Assembly: GCA_016866385.1 (NCBI GenBank) | Contig: VGMU01000012.1 | Location: forward strand, 1 to 58,190 | Direction of reading: 5' to 3' | Length of the DNA: 58,190 nt | Origin: Bacteroidota bacterium | GTDB lineage: Bacteria > Bacteroidota > Bacteroidia > Cytophagales > Cyclobacteriaceae | In this document: positions 42,273-52,914 of the stretch, one piece after another | How the letters are laid out: the number at the start of each line of letters is the position of its first letter | Numbering within the stretch: position 1 is the stretch's first letter | Notes under the pieces: generated by a model | Told to the model about the DNA's origin: nothing | Seen by the model: only the letters and a program-made list of their open reading frames with translations | The model's database searches: none | Made by a program: the position numbers and the translations under genes

Positions 42273-42891
42273 AATAATCATTTCCCTCCTGTGGATGTAT
42301 CCATAGAACATTGGCTACCACCAGACGAACAAGTGTAGATGAGGCCAGCTTGATGGGAAGCTGAGCTGCGCTAGCAAATTCCTTTAAGGTAATTCGTTCT
42401 TTTTCTGCCAGCAATTTCATCAAGACTTCTTCCTTTTTTCCATAGGTAAAAATAGTGTCTTTGGGTAAGCTACTTTTTTTGATTACCTCCCAAACTTCTT
42501 TACTTGCCTTCACGCTTCTATCCTCCACACGGACAAAGGAAAGTTTTTTATTTTCTGATATGAGGTAATGAGGTCGGCTTGGACTCATAGGAATGCGAAA
42601 TACCGCAACTCCTTTTTTTTCATTTAGCCTCACCGTAAATACCTGCACGGATAAAGGAGGAAATATTCCCCCACGAATGGCTTTTCCCATCACAAAAATT
42701 TCCTCTTCTATATAACGGAGTCCGCTTACGGTCCCATCGTCATCCACACCAATCAATACATCCCCCCCTTGGGTATTGGCAAAAGCAATGACCTCCCTGA
42801 GGATTTTATCTGGGAAGTTGGCTTTTTTCTTGAATTCAATTTTCAAACCTTCTCCCTTCTGGGCCAATTCTTTTACTTCTTGCAAGGTCAT
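42256..42891 (-). CDS. AlbA_2 (Schlafen-type AAA_4) domain protein
   Basis: A 211-residue cytosolic protein. Residues 1-115 form an AlbA_2 putative DNA-binding/ATP-binding domain with the signature LREVIAFANTQGGDVLIGVD and PMSPSRPHYL. The rest (about 150-205) resembles a winged helix (KLLAEKERITLKEFASAAQL). It is probably a transcriptional regulator or nucleic-acid-binding factor; the target is unknown. It is 22 bases downstream of uvrB on the same strand, so probably cotranscribed with it. Confidence 0.8.
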   Translation of the reverse strand: MTLQEVKELAQKGEGLKIEFKKKANFPDKILREVIAFANTQGGDVLIGVDDDGTVSGLRYIEEEIFVMGKAIRGGIFPPLSVQVFTVRLNEKKGVAVFRIPMSPSRPHYLISENKKLSFVRVEDRSVKASKEVWEVIKKSSLPKDTIFTYGKKEEVLMKLLAEKERITLKEFASAAQLPIKLASSTLVRLVVANVLWIHPQEGNDYFTLKE

Positions 42892-42913
42892 GTCCTAGAG
42901 AAAATGGATTTTA

Positions 42914-44956
42914 TTAAGAATTCGGTGCTCTACCCAACTCTTCTAACCTTTTTTTGAGCCCCTGCCACTCGTCTCTCAAGCGAGCAGCTTCCATAAAGTT
43001 CAATTCCTTAGCGGCCTTCTCCATGGCTTGTTGGGTTTGCTGCACCAGCTTAGCCAATTTTTCTTTGCTCAGGTACTGCACCAGAGGATCTGCTGCCACA
43101 TCTGCTTGGTAAACTACAGGCTCGGCATAGATTTTTGCATTTTTCTTTGCTTCAGCCACTTTGGTTTGTCCCATGATTTTATCGCGTGACTTGAGCACGG
43201 TAGTGGGGATGATTCCATGCTCCGCATTGTAGGCAAGTTGCAGCGCTCTTCTACGGAGGGTTTCATTAATAGCGGATTGCATAGAAGGGGTGATTTGATC
43301 GGCATACATCAGCACACGGCCCTCAGAATTTCGAGCAGCCCTTCCAATGGTTTGTACCAAGGATCGTTCATTACGTAAAAACCCTTCTTTATCCGCATCC
43401 AAAATAGCAACTAAAGCTACTTCAGGAAGGTCTAGTCCCTCTCGCAACAAGTTGACTCCTACCAGCACATCAAAGATCCCTAACCTCAGCTCCCGCAAAA
43501 TCTCTACCCTATCCAAGGTCTTTACTTCGGAATGGATGTAGCGAGATTTGACCCCAACTTTCTCCAAGTATTTTTGAAGTTCCTCCGCCATCCTCTTGGT
43601 TAGTGTAGTCACCAGGACCCTAGCCCCAGTTTTGATAGTTTGGTCTATTTCATCCAAAAGGTCATCGATTTGATTCAAGCTAGGACGCACTTCAATGGTC
43701 GGATCGAGGAGTCCTGTGGGGCGAATGATTTGTTCTACCACTACCCCTCCCGTTAGGGACAATTCGTAATCCGCTGGGGTGGCTGAAACGAAGATGATTT
43801 GAGAAATCAATTGTTCAAACTCCTCAAATTTCAATGGTCTGTTGTCTAAAGCAGATGGCAACCGAAACCCATAGTCCACCAAGTTAATTTTTCTAGACCT
43901 ATCTCCGGCCCACATGGCTCTGACTTGGGGCATGGTCACGTGGCTTTCGTCCATGACCAACAAAAAATCATCTGGGAAATAATCTAGCAAGCAGAAAGGC
44001 CTAGCGCCTGGTTTTCTCCTATCAAAATACCTAGAATAATTTTCTACCCCAGAACAATAGCCTAATTCTCGAATCATTTCCAAGTCAAACTCGGTGCGCT
44101 CCTGCAGCCTTTTGGCTTCTAAAAATTTTCCGTCTTTTTCAAAAAATTTAATCTGTGCAACTAGGTCATCTTGGATCTCATGAATGGCTGTATCTATGGT
44201 GTCCCTACCGGTGACAAAAAGATTGGCAGGGAAAATGGAAATAAGCGATTCATCGGAATATTTCTTTCCCGTACTGGGTTCTATCCGCTGTATAGCCTCA
44301 ATCTCATCCCCCCAAAAAAGAATCCTATAGGCAAAATCTGCATAGGCCACAAATACATCTACCGTATCCCCCTTCACCCGAAAGGTACCGTGCGTAAGGT
44401 CTAGTTGAGTACGGCTGTAAAGGATGTCCACCAACTTAAAGAGCAGTTGACTTCTGGGAATTCTATCCCCTACCTGAAGTCGAATCACATTTTTTCCAAA
44501 CTCTTCAGGATTGCCTATGCCGTAAATACAAGAGACTGACGCAACCACAATGACATCCCGCCGACCAGAAAGCAAGGAAGAAGTGGCACTGAGTCGCAGC
44601 TTTTCGATTTCCTCATTGATACTCAGGTCCTTTTCAATGTAGGTACCTGAACTCGGAATAAACGCTTCTGGCTGGTAGTAATCGTAGTAGGAGATAAAGT
44701 ATTCGACCGCATTTTCAGGAAAAAATTGTTTAAACTCCCCGTAAAGTTGGGCGGCTAAAGTCTTATTATGACTCAAAACCAAGGTGGGCTTCTGCGTTTG
44801 CTGAATAACGTTGGCAATCGTGAAGGTCTTTCCAGATCCAGTCACCCCTAGCAACACTTGGGAAGATTCCCCAGAGCGTATCCCCTCCACAAGTTGGGCT
44901 ATGGCTTGGGGTTGGTCTCCAGTAGGTAGGTAATCCGAAGTAAGTTTAAATTCCAT
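42914..44956 (-). CDS. uvrB: UvrABC system protein B
   Basis: Helicase-like damage-verification subunit of nucleotide excision repair. 680 residues. Walker [16 protein letters not shown] at about 38-52, the beta-hairpin [12 protein letters not shown] that inserts into DNA at about 92-103, helicase motif [15 protein letters not shown], motif [21 protein letters not shown] and [11 protein letters not shown], and a C-terminal UVR motif ([20 protein letters not shown]) for UvrC/UvrA contact are all visible. The start ATG at 44956 follows the family. Confidence 0.97.
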   Translation of the reverse strand: MEFKLTSDYLPTGDQPQAIAQLVEGIRSGESSQVLLGVTGSGKTFTIANVIQQTQKPTLVLSHNKTLAAQLYGEFKQFFPENAVEYFISYYDYYQPEAFIPSSGTYIEKDLSINEEIEKLRLSATSSLLSGRRDVIVVASVSCIYGIGNPEEFGKNVIRLQVGDRIPRSQLLFKLVDILYSRTQLDLTHGTFRVKGDTVDVFVAYADFAYRILFWGDEIEAIQRIEPSTGKKYSDESLISIFPANLFVTGRDTIDTAIHEIQDDLVAQIKFFEKDGKFLEAKRLQERTEFDLEMIRELGYCSGVENYSRYFDRRKPGARPFCLLDYFPDDFLLVMDESHVTMPQVRAMWAGDRSRKINLVDYGFRLPSALDNRPLKFEEFEQLISQIIFVSATPADYELSLTGGVVVEQIIRPTGLLDPTIEVRPSLNQIDDLLDEIDQTIKTGARVLVTTLTKRMAEELQKYLEKVGVKSRYIHSEVKTLDRVEILRELRLGIFDVLVGVNLLREGLDLPEVALVAILDADKEGFLRNERSLVQTIGRAARNSEGRVLMYADQITPSMQSAINETLRRRALQLAYNAEHGIIPTTVLKSRDKIMGQTKVAEAKKNAKIYAEPVVYQADVAADPLVQYLSKEKLAKLVQQTQQAMEKAAKELNFMEAARLRDEWQGLKKRLEELGRAPNS

Positions 44957-45016
44957 AACATATCACCAACACCTTTTCTAAGCAGAAAAGTTTGCTTAGA
45001 AACTATTCTTTTTTAC

Positions 45017-46198
45017 TCAGACCGCTCTTTTAAGGTGGTAAAACAGAAAATTTGATCTTAAAATCAAAGCCAAGAGCAGGGGAAGGATGGAAGGATGGAA
45101 GGATTGTAGCCCAAACAGCCAAAGGACCAAAGCTATTACCGTTCCGACCAAGACAAATAGAAGGTAATTGGCAATCCATGGTGCGCCAGACCGAGTGGCT
45201 AGCCCCCACACCAATACCAAATGTCCTGGAAATACCCAAAGTAAATTCCAATTCCATAGGGTAGCAGTATGATCGGTAAAGAACCAAAGAAAGGCAACCA
45301 CAATTCCTAGAACTCCCGTTATTCCATATAGCAGGTAATCCAATCCTTTGAATAATCTCCCCTTTCTATATCCCAACCAGGTAAATACGCCGTAAACGAA
45401 AGCAATGCCCCAAAAGAAGTAATACGGATTAAAACTACTGAGCTGAGGCTCTTCCTTGGGAAATTCCAAAATGACGCGACTTTCTTTGACTAGAGGCCTT
45501 GAAGGCCCATCTCCTACAATGGTCGCCTTAGCGAAGGCTTGTTCCATGTACAAGGGTAAAAATTGGGTTTCCCTAGGCGTTGCTGGACGATCTATCACTG
45601 CACCGAGGGCCAGGTCAATTCCCAAATCTGCCCAGGGAAGGGGCTGCTTCACGGACTCATCTATGAGCTGGCGGAAGGTTTTTTCGGAAGAGGATAAAGA
45701 ATCGTTCCAAACCAATTGATCCCCCATAGCAATCTCGAAGGCATCTCTGATTTTTGTCGCACAGTTGTTAAAGAAAAAATCGTACTTGTAATACCTTCTA
45801 GATGGTTCTTTAAGAACATTGAGGTGCTGTAACAAAAAATCCTTTTGCTCGGGATTCAAGTCGAGTACCTGTTCCCGCACCCCTCTTTGATAATGATCGT
45901 AGGCAATAATAAAATCAGTATAAGAACTTACACTCAACATGTAGTTGAGCTTTCCTGTAGCAAACTTCCCATAAAAATTGGGGGTATTGAAGTCAAAGGT
46001 GCCAAAGTTGTATACTGAATCCCTAAGTTCAGAGCCAAATTCCCTAATCCGAATCGCACTATGTCCAAAGGAGGAATAAAGTTCATTTCCTGGGTCGCAG
46101 GTTAGTAGGCTGACTTCAAAAAACTGAGCCTTTGCAGGTAAAATTCCTACAAACATCAGCAAAGTCATGAGAAAAACATGGGTATATTTCGCCATCAT
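45017..46198 (-). CDS. DUF4105 (Lnb N-terminal periplasmic domain) membrane protein
   Basis: A 393-residue exported protein (two adjacent ATGs, 46198 and 46195). The signal peptide ends at PAKAQFF near residue 25. The periplasmic domain (about 26-240) carries the family's conserved SLLTCDPGNELYSSFGHSAI and the FFFNNCATKIRDAFE region with Asn-Asn-Cys-Ala, resembling papain-like NlpC/Lnb nucleophile sites. The last 150 residues hold about four membrane helices (PYYFFWGIAFVYGVFTWLGY onward). Function is unknown; a cysteine-peptidase or lipoprotein-processing role is speculative. Confidence 0.82.
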   Translation of the reverse strand: MMAKYTHVFLMTLLMFVGILPAKAQFFEVSLLTCDPGNELYSSFGHSAIRIREFGSELRDSVYNFGTFDFNTPNFYGKFATGKLNYMLSVSSYTDFIIAYDHYQRGVREQVLDLNPEQKDFLLQHLNVLKEPSRRYYKYDFFFNNCATKIRDAFEIAMGDQLVWNDSLSSSEKTFRQLIDESVKQPLPWADLGIDLALGAVIDRPATPRETQFLPLYMEQAFAKATIVGDGPSRPLVKESRVILEFPKEEPQLSSFNPYYFFWGIAFVYGVFTWLGYRKGRLFKGLDYLLYGITGVLGIVVAFLWFFTDHTATLWNWNLLWVFPGHLVLVWGLATRSGAPWIANYLLFVLVGTVIALVLWLFGLQSFHPSILPLLLALILRSNFLFYHLKRAV

Positions 46199-46236
46199 TT
46201 TTTTATTTTTAATTACTTTTTAAATCTCATTTTTTT

Positions 46237-48027
46237 ATGACTTCCTCCCTCCAGATTTCTTCCCTAATTTTTTCAAATCACCGACCAATATACAGGATAT
46301 TCCTTGCACTTGTATCGGTACTTTTCTTTCTTCCATGCCTATCAGCTCAAGAAATTGGGGCCTATAAAACCCTGCAGTCGGGAGATTTTTCACAACTTCA
46401 AATTTAGGCAATTTGGGATGGAATCCGGTGGACTACGCCTTCGCAGACCCCTAACAGCACCCATGACGTCTATGTGGACAAAGGGCATACTTTAAGATTA
46501 ACTAAAGAGGAAGCGGTAAAAAACATTTACCTCCATGCAGGAATAGGGGCAGCTCAAAAATTAAATCTGAATGGAAATAATTTAGACGTATACGGAAGCC
46601 TTGCTGCCTTCTCTGGGAACGCCCCAGGGAGCCCTAGAGGTGCCTGGAACAGTAAAAATTGGATTGGAAATTCAGAGACCAGCTCGATTACTTTCAGAGG
46701 AATAAGTAGGAATATAGTTTCCAAAGAAAGTTGGAGTGCACAGACTACACAAAGTAGATTCTCTGTAGTTTTTGATCCCTTTCCTGGCTCAGTATTGGTC
46801 CTAATGGCCCCCCTAAAGGCCCTATCTTTTCAACTCAAATCAGGAACACTGATTCAAAAAAAAGATACAACAATACAGCCTACATCTTGCTTTACTCTTT
46901 CCTTCAATACGGAAGCTAACCTAGGCGGAACCGGGTCCTTTGGTACTTTTCGAATAGGTCCAGGAGCCACCTTTATTTCGGAATGTGATGCCAATATTCT
47001 CCATCGTTCTTCCAGTGGATCCGACAGTGCAGAGCTATTTGAGCTTCAGAAGGAAGGCCTACTCGTTCTTCAAGGAGAGACTCCAAAGATAGAAGCGAGT
47101 ACCGTGGTGCTAGAAGGCAAGGTATTGGTCCAAAAAACTCAAGGTCCTAGTACCTTTTTATCCAGCACATTTCCGAATTCTGCCAAGCCCAAGCAAATCC
47201 GTCACCTAGAACTTCAAAGCGAGTACCCTTTGGATGTCCCTAGAGAATTAATCCTACTTGGAAATTTGCAGAAATCAGGCACCGGGGATTTTGATTTTTC
47301 TGACACCCGACTTAAACTTTCAGGTGAATCGGATCAAGAAATCCTTGGGTTTGAATTGAACACTGCTTCCCTAATCCTAGATAAGCCCTCGGGGATTTTT
47401 TATCCTAGAGGTCATGTACGCATCGAGCGGGATTTTGAGATGAAGCAAGGAAACATAGACTTTGAAGGGCATGAATTAGAATTAAATGCATCCGGGTTGG
47501 GAAAATACAGCTACCATCAAGGAGCTTGGAAAAATGTAAGTTTACTTACCTATGCGGCAATACCTGCTATCCTTGATTCATTAAATGCCACCTTCCCTTT
47601 CGCAGACCGTGAGAATGGAGGTCTTCGAAAACTTCAACTTTTAGGGCCTAGCAATAAAAATTCGGTAGCCATACAGTTTATTGAAAAAAATGGAGCGAAT
47701 CACGATCCCAATTTTAATGATTTAGATGGCACACCCATATTGTATCAACTGCATAGTCATTTTATCCTTTCTTCCAGACCTACCCCAGAAAGTGAAGAGG
47801 TAGAAGTGCGCATATCTGCGTCAGGCCTGGTAGTAACAGAAGAAAAAGACCTTCGCATTGTAAGTGTGGGAAAAGCAGTGGAAGGCACACACCTGACAGG
47901 GATGGATAAAAATATACTTTGGGCTAGGAGAAGATTGTCTTGGCAAGCCCTAGTACAAGCCCCCCTGACGGTAGGAAGCTTCATGAAAATGAATGTGCTC
48001 TCCTTAACTCCTAAAACGGAATATTGA
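46237..48027 (+). pseudogene. exported hypothetical protein interrupted by an in-frame TAG
   Basis: One frame of 597 codons is broken only by a TAG at 46405-46407. Before it, from the ATG at 46237, come a signal peptide (IFLALVSVLFFLPCLSAQ) and the start of the mature protein (EIGAYKTLQSGDFSQLQI). After it the same frame continues as AIWDGIRWTTPSQTPNSTHD and through 48027. Similar Bacteroidota exported proteins have a W-x-x-W-D/N-G pattern just here, so the stop most likely replaces a Trp (TGG to TAG). The remainder is repetitive beta-rich sequence (LNLNGNNLDVYGSLAAF) without a visible type IX sorting domain. It may be a recent pseudogene, or a sequencing error. Confidence 0.78.
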
Positions 48028-48187
48028 TTTTCTTAATCTCAATTGGAAAAATGCGATCCTAAGGGTCAATTTTTAAATAGAATAATTTTTTGACTATTTC
48101 TCCATTCAAAAAAGACAAAATGTCTCCTTCTTTCTTAGAATGTCTTAGTTTTTCCTAACTTACTTTTTGTCAATCAGCCCTTTTGCC

Positions 48188-49500
48188 ATGACTATACTTC
48201 TGGTTTTATTCAGTATCGCGCTATTAGTTGTCTTGATTGTCTGGGCGAAACTCAATCCCTTCTTATCATTCATGGCCACAGCCATCGTAGCGGGGCTACT
48301 ATTAGGCCTACCTGCAGATCAATTGGCTAAATCTATACAAAAGGGAATGGGTACCCTGCTGGGAGATCTGGTGATCGTCATTGTCACTGGAGCCATGCTG
48401 GGGAAGTTGGTAGCTGAAAGTGGGGCAGCACAGCGAATCGCAGGCTTTCTTATGGGAATGTTTGGAGAAAAATACATTACCTGGGCCATGGCTCTCACCG
48501 GTTTGATAGTTGGGATTCCTTTGTTTTACAATGTAGGTTTTGTGTTACTCGTCCCCCTAGCTTTCACCCTTACATACCAATATCGCTTGCCTGCTGTATA
48601 TGTAGGTATGCCTCTGCTTGCAGCACTTTCGGTTACACACGGCTTTTTGCCCCCCCATCCCTCGCCAGCTGCATTGGTAGCACAATTTGGCGCCAATATG
48701 GGATTGACCCTTCTCTATGGAGGAATTATTGCTATTCCTACCATTGCCATTGCAGGACCTCTTTTTGCTCCCTTGTTGAAAAAAATCCCTTCGCAACCCT
48801 TACAAACCTTTCAAGCCTCACCCAAGGCAGCAGAAGATCTTCCTAGTATTGGAAACAGTTTGTTTACTGCCTTGCTTCCCGTCTTACTTTTAATGGGCAC
48901 CACCCTCCTTTCTTTACTTGTCCCTGAGGAAGCATCTTCCCGACCTGTGATTACCTTTTCGCTGATCCAAGTGTGGTCATGCTAGCCTCTTTAGGCTATG
49001 CTACCTACTCTCTTGGTCTTCACCGAAAGCAAGCCATGACTCAGCTTATGGATATTTTTACCACAGCTACCAAGGACATTTCCATGATTATTTTGATCGT
49101 GGCTGGGGCTGGCGCACTCAAACAGATTTTTACGGATACAGGAGTAAGTCAGATCATAGGTGAAGGGCTAAAGACTTGGGATATGCATCCCTTACTCCTG
49201 GCTTGGCTGATCACTTCCGTTATTCGTGTATGTGTGGGTTCTGCAACTGTCGCTGGACTTACTACTGCGGGAATTATTGCTCCTTTGGTTAGCACTTTGG
49301 ACGTAAACCCCAACCTGCTGGTACTTTCCATAGGGGCAGGAAGCTTGATGTTTTCTCACTTCAATGACGGAGGATTCTGGATGTTTAAAGAGTATTTTAA
49401 TGTAAGCATCAAAGATACACTCCGCTCTTGGTCGCTCATGGAGACCATCGTAGCTGTAGTAGGCCTGCTTGGAGTATTGGCACTTGACTTAATTGTCTAA
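48188..49500 (+). pseudogene. GntP-family gluconate/organic-acid permease, frameshifted
   Basis: An inner-membrane H+ symporter gene broken by one frameshift. The first frame from the ATG at 48188 (a TTG at 48167 is less likely) encodes helices 1-7 with GntP hallmarks (MATAIVAGLLLGLPADQLAK; GFLPPHPSPAALVAQFGANM) but runs into a stop at 48985. The homologous continuation lies one frame over (DPSVVMLASLGYATYSLG) to 49500 and includes GSATVAGLTTAGIIAPLV and SHFNDGGFWMFKEYF. Adding one T to the four-T run at 48956-48959 restores a 437-residue protein, the normal family length. The natural gene would import a sugar acid. RidA lies downstream. Confidence 0.85.
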
Positions 49501-49593
49501 AATCATTCTTCAATAAACAAACAAAACGTATTTTTAAAGCATAGAAAATCCATTTATAAACCTTTTTCCCCCACATAAAACCCTCATCCTAGC

Positions 49594-50058
49594 ATGCAAT
49601 CTCCAGAATCTCGCTTCAAAGAACTTGGCTTGGCCCTTCCTCCTGCCCCAAAACCCTTAGGAGTCTACACTCCCAGCTTACAAGTGGGGAAGCTCCTTTA
49701 TCTATCAGGTCATGGCACGGTAAAGGAAGATGGCAGCTTGATTATTGGCAAGGTGGGTGAGGATTTGGACATAGAGCAAGGCAAATTAGCCGCTAGACAG
49801 GTAGGACTAGCCATGCTTTCCACCATCAAACAAGCTGTGGGATCTCTGGATAAAGTAAAAAGAGTAATAAAAGTACTCGGTATGGTGAATTGCTTACCTA
49901 CTTTCGAAAGACACCCCTATGTAATCAACGGGTGCAGTGAGCTCTTTGCTTCTGTTTGGGGAAATGAAATGGGAATCGGCGTCCGATCTGCGGTGGGGAT
50001 GGGTTCTCTTCCCGACAATATTCCTGTGGAAATAGAGGCGCTCTTTGAGTTGCATTGA
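49594..50058 (+). CDS. RidA / YjgF-like family protein
   Basis: A 154-residue cytosolic protein of the RidA superfamily, which hydrolyses reactive enamine/imine intermediates. Family features are the opening ESRFKELGLALPPAPKPLGV, the GKLLYLSGHGTVKED strand and the GIGVRSAVGMGSLPDNIPVE region, where the substrate-binding Arg of RidA appears as VRSAVG. This longer subgroup (about 150 residues) is distinct from canonical RidA and its activity is unassigned. It follows the permease by about 90 bases and may share its pathway (inference). Confidence 0.87.
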   Translation: MQSPESRFKELGLALPPAPKPLGVYTPSLQVGKLLYLSGHGTVKEDGSLIIGKVGEDLDIEQGKLAARQVGLAMLSTIKQAVGSLDKVKRVIKVLGMVNCLPTFERHPYVINGCSELFASVWGNEMGIGVRSAVGMGSLPDNIPVEIEALFELH

Positions 50059-50059
50059 G

Positions 50060-51451
50060 TTAGGGTGCCACCAGCGCCTTATAGGAATGGAAAAGTCCTA
50101 AAACCTCCCGGGTATAATTTACGGCAATATGCCCTTTGGCATAGCCACTTTTAACCACAGGGTCTCGGTAGTATTTTGGATCACTTTTTAGATTCAAGAA
50201 ATAGGACACATCCTTCCAGCTCTGGGTGTTTTTCCCATACTTCAGGGCTAGGCGCCAAGCATCCTCTACATGTCCTTGGCCAATATTGTAAGAAGCTAAA
50301 ATGAACTGAATTCTTTCATTGGTATCAGGAACCCTTTCGAGCCAAAATTTGTCCAGGTACATGAGGTATTTGACTCCCCCTCTTAAAGACTCCCCAGGAT
50401 CGTTGGCATTGGATACCCCAAAACGCTCTAAAGTCACTGGCATGAGTTGGAGCAGGCCTTGTGCTCCCGCATAGGACACGGCTGTAGTATCAAATCCAGA
50501 CTCTTTATAGACCAAGGCCGCCAATAAGCGCCAGTCCCATCCCAATTCCTTGGCTCCATTTTGAATCATTTCATCGTACTCAGAAATTCTATTTCCTCCT
50601 AAAGAAGAATATGGGCTATTGGTTCGATAATACCGATTTTTAGAACTTTGAAAATATTTTTTGTACAAATCAGGAATAAACCTCGCCTTTTTATCATCTA
50701 ACCATCCATTAACTTCATTAAGCAATTGTGGAGAAGTATTACGCAAGGCCCAAGTCACAGGACTTTCTGAGGATACTGCTAGGGAGATATTTAATTCCTC
50801 GTAATAAGTAGCATTGGTTTGAGCCACACTATTTTCGGCTACGGTCCAGGGTATTACTCCATCTGCCACCTGATCAATCAATGTTTCTTCGTGATCCGGC
50901 ACTTCAACGATAGTAAATCCCAAATCCAAGGAGTCTCTGATCTCTTCCAAATAAGAAGTGTAGACCGCTCCTTTTCGGACGGTAATGCTATCCCTACCCA
51001 AAGAGTCCCAGGATAACTGTGCAGCTTCCTTTTTTCGACCTATCAACACCGTATTTACAGATCCTACTGTCTCTGTAAAAGAAATCCAATCTCCATGCTC
51101 TGAATTCTCTTCAAGATTCATTGCAATAATATCCACTTTGCCTTCCTCTAGGAATCGAAAGGCCTCTTCGATATCATTAGCCACCACAAACTCAACATGT
51201 ACTCCTAACCTTTCTCCCAAATCCAAAATGAGCTCGTATTCGTACCCCATCCTACGGCCCCTGTAGATATAATAGCTACTTGAACTATTATCAACAGCCA
51301 CCCGAAGATTCCCCCTGGCTCGAATTCCCTCTATATCCAAAGAAACCAAGTCTTTAGAACTACTAAGAAACCAATCGTTGAAATATCCAATCCCAAGAAA
51401 TAGGACTACGGAGGAGATCAACACAACGGGAATAAGTTTCTTTTTATCCAT
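50060..51451 (-). CDS. MltF-like membrane-bound lytic murein transglycosylase
   Basis: A 463-residue protein with an N-terminal helix (about 5-25, PVVLISSVVLFLGIGYFNDW) and two domains. Residues 45-265 are a periplasmic substrate-binding-like domain (LRVAVDNSSSSYYIYRGRRM; YELILDLGERLGVHVEFVVA), and about 290-440 a lysozyme-like SLT domain with ALVYKESGFDTTAVSYAGAQ, whose Glu is catalytic, then GLLQLMPVTLERFG and LASYNIGQGHVEDA. It cleaves peptidoglycan glycan strands to anhydro-muropeptides. Product muropeptides could feed the MurQ/kinase pathway elsewhere in the window (inference). Confidence 0.9.
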   Translation of the reverse strand: MDKKKLIPVVLISSVVLFLGIGYFNDWFLSSSKDLVSLDIEGIRARGNLRVAVDNSSSSYYIYRGRRMGYEYELILDLGERLGVHVEFVVANDIEEAFRFLEEGKVDIIAMNLEENSEHGDWISFTETVGSVNTVLIGRKKEAAQLSWDSLGRDSITVRKGAVYTSYLEEIRDSLDLGFTIVEVPDHEETLIDQVADGVIPWTVAENSVAQTNATYYEELNISLAVSSESPVTWALRNTSPQLLNEVNGWLDDKKARFIPDLYKKYFQSSKNRYYRTNSPYSSLGGNRISEYDEMIQNGAKELGWDWRLLAALVYKESGFDTTAVSYAGAQGLLQLMPVTLERFGVSNANDPGESLRGGVKYLMYLDKFWLERVPDTNERIQFILASYNIGQGHVEDAWRLALKYGKNTQSWKDVSYFLNLKSDPKYYRDPVVKSGYAKGHIAVNYTREVLGLFHSYKALVAP

Positions 51452-51540
51452 AGTATCAGGCAGTTAGCCTAAGTGTTTGGGGTACCTTGGCAAAGCCTAT
51501 GCCAAACTAACAGTTCGGATGACGGGAATTCAAGAAAATA

Positions 51541-51567
51541 AAAAAGGAGGATGTCATCCTCCTTTTT
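51541..51567 (-). terminator. rho-independent terminator after the RND efflux operon
   Basis: Perfect 12-bp stem AAAAAGGAGGAT (51541-51552) and ATCCTCCTTTTT (51556-51567) with a three-base loop, directly beyond the TolC gene stop at 51571. Confidence 0.92.
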
Positions 51568-51570
51568 GAA

Positions 51571-52914
51571 TCAATCACTTTCTACTGAATTATTGGTGTC
51601 TATATAAAAAATTTTGCCAGACAGGCGTAAAAGTTCTATTTCTTGTTCTTTGATTTGAAATATGGAAGTTATCAACCTATTCTCAGCAGAAAGTAAATTG
51701 ACTTGGGCATCCCTAAATTCCAGGTAAGACGCTATACCCAATCGAAAGCGCTCTAAAGCAATTTCTGAATTTTCCTTCGCCACTTGGTAATTGGTTTGTT
51801 CAATAGATAGCAGCCCTAAATTATTTTCATAGGTATTGTATGCCCTTTGCAGATCGGATCTCAGCTGCACTTCGTAGTGCTCCAGATTAAAATCTTGAAT
51901 TCTTTGATTTACTTTGGCACTTTGTATTCTGCGATTAAGAGTAAGTCCACCAAACAAATTGAAGGAGACAGTACCTCCAACGTTGATCCCCTGTCTTTCA
52001 TTTTGAATCAGGAATCCTGCATCTGAATTAAACACCGAATTGGTAAAATTAGAATTCAAATTAAGCACAGGCAAACGTTGCGCCTGCAATTGCCGGAGTT
52101 GAAGAAAAGCCTCATTGTTTCGTCTTTGATTGACTAGTAAAAGCTTATTTTCTAAAAAGGCATTTTCTTCCAGGACCTCCATAGAAAGGCGATCCCCTAT
52201 GCTGATGGTGGAATCTTGTACTAAGAAAGTAGTTTGTGGATCTATGGCAAGCAATTCATTCAAATTGACCCTAGCATTTTGAATGATTTGCTGTTGGGTC
52301 ATCAAAAGACTTGAATCACCATTGTAATCTACTTGCGCAGCCAAAAAATCTCTTTTCCCAGCTCCCCCCAAGTCGTATTGGGCTCGGGCGATTTCAAGCC
52401 TCGCCTTACTTAATTGAAGCGTTTGTTGCAAAACCTTATAGCGTTGCAATTCAAGAATCAAACGATAGTAAGCAGTAGAAATTCCTGCAACGGTATTTTC
52501 TACAATAACCTTCGAGTCCAATTCACTGATTTCTGTCAGCACTCCAAGCCTTTGCATGGTCACGAAGGATTCAGGCCTAAATCCATAAATACCAACTATA
52601 CTGTAGGATTTATTTCTGGACTTGGCTGCATCTATTTCTCGGGGATTTTTTGGATCGCTGACAAAGGTTTGTGTAACGTCTTCCGTTGCAAACGAACGAA
52701 GGTAGTTGGCATTCAAACTTGGCATGAACAGGGTGCCTGCAGCCACTTTTCTATCCAACTCCCTAAGGGCAATGGTTTCAATTCCAATTTTGACTTGGAG
52801 GTTATTTTCTAAGCCCAACTGTATGGCTTTTTCAAGGTCTAGGGGGTCTTGAGCCTGTAGCGGTTGTGACAGAAAATAGAGGCCAAGTAAAATAAAAATG
52901 CTTACTTTTTTCAT
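51571..52914 (-). CDS. TolC-family outer-membrane efflux channel
   Basis: Outer-membrane exit duct of the tripartite pump. 447 residues with a signal peptide (MKKVSIFILLGLYFLSQPLQAQ). Two OEP repeats are visible: DLEKAIQLGLENNLQVKIGI and long helical coiled regions near residues 150-220 and 330-420 (RAYNTYENNLGLLSIEQTNY; ALERFRLGIASYLEFRDAQV). The start overlaps the RND stop by four bases (ATGA). It is the last gene of the operon. Confidence 0.92.
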   Translation of the reverse strand: MKKVSIFILLGLYFLSQPLQAQDPLDLEKAIQLGLENNLQVKIGIETIALRELDRKVAAGTLFMPSLNANYLRSFATEDVTQTFVSDPKNPREIDAAKSRNKSYSIVGIYGFRPESFVTMQRLGVLTEISELDSKVIVENTVAGISTAYYRLILELQRYKVLQQTLQLSKARLEIARAQYDLGGAGKRDFLAAQVDYNGDSSLLMTQQQIIQNARVNLNELLAIDPQTTFLVQDSTISIGDRLSMEVLEENAFLENKLLLVNQRRNNEAFLQLRQLQAQRLPVLNLNSNFTNSVFNSDAGFLIQNERQGINVGGTVSFNLFGGLTLNRRIQSAKVNQRIQDFNLEHYEVQLRSDLQRAYNTYENNLGLLSIEQTNYQVAKENSEIALERFRLGIASYLEFRDAQVNLLSAENRLITSIFQIKEQEIELLRLSGKIFYIDTNNSVESD

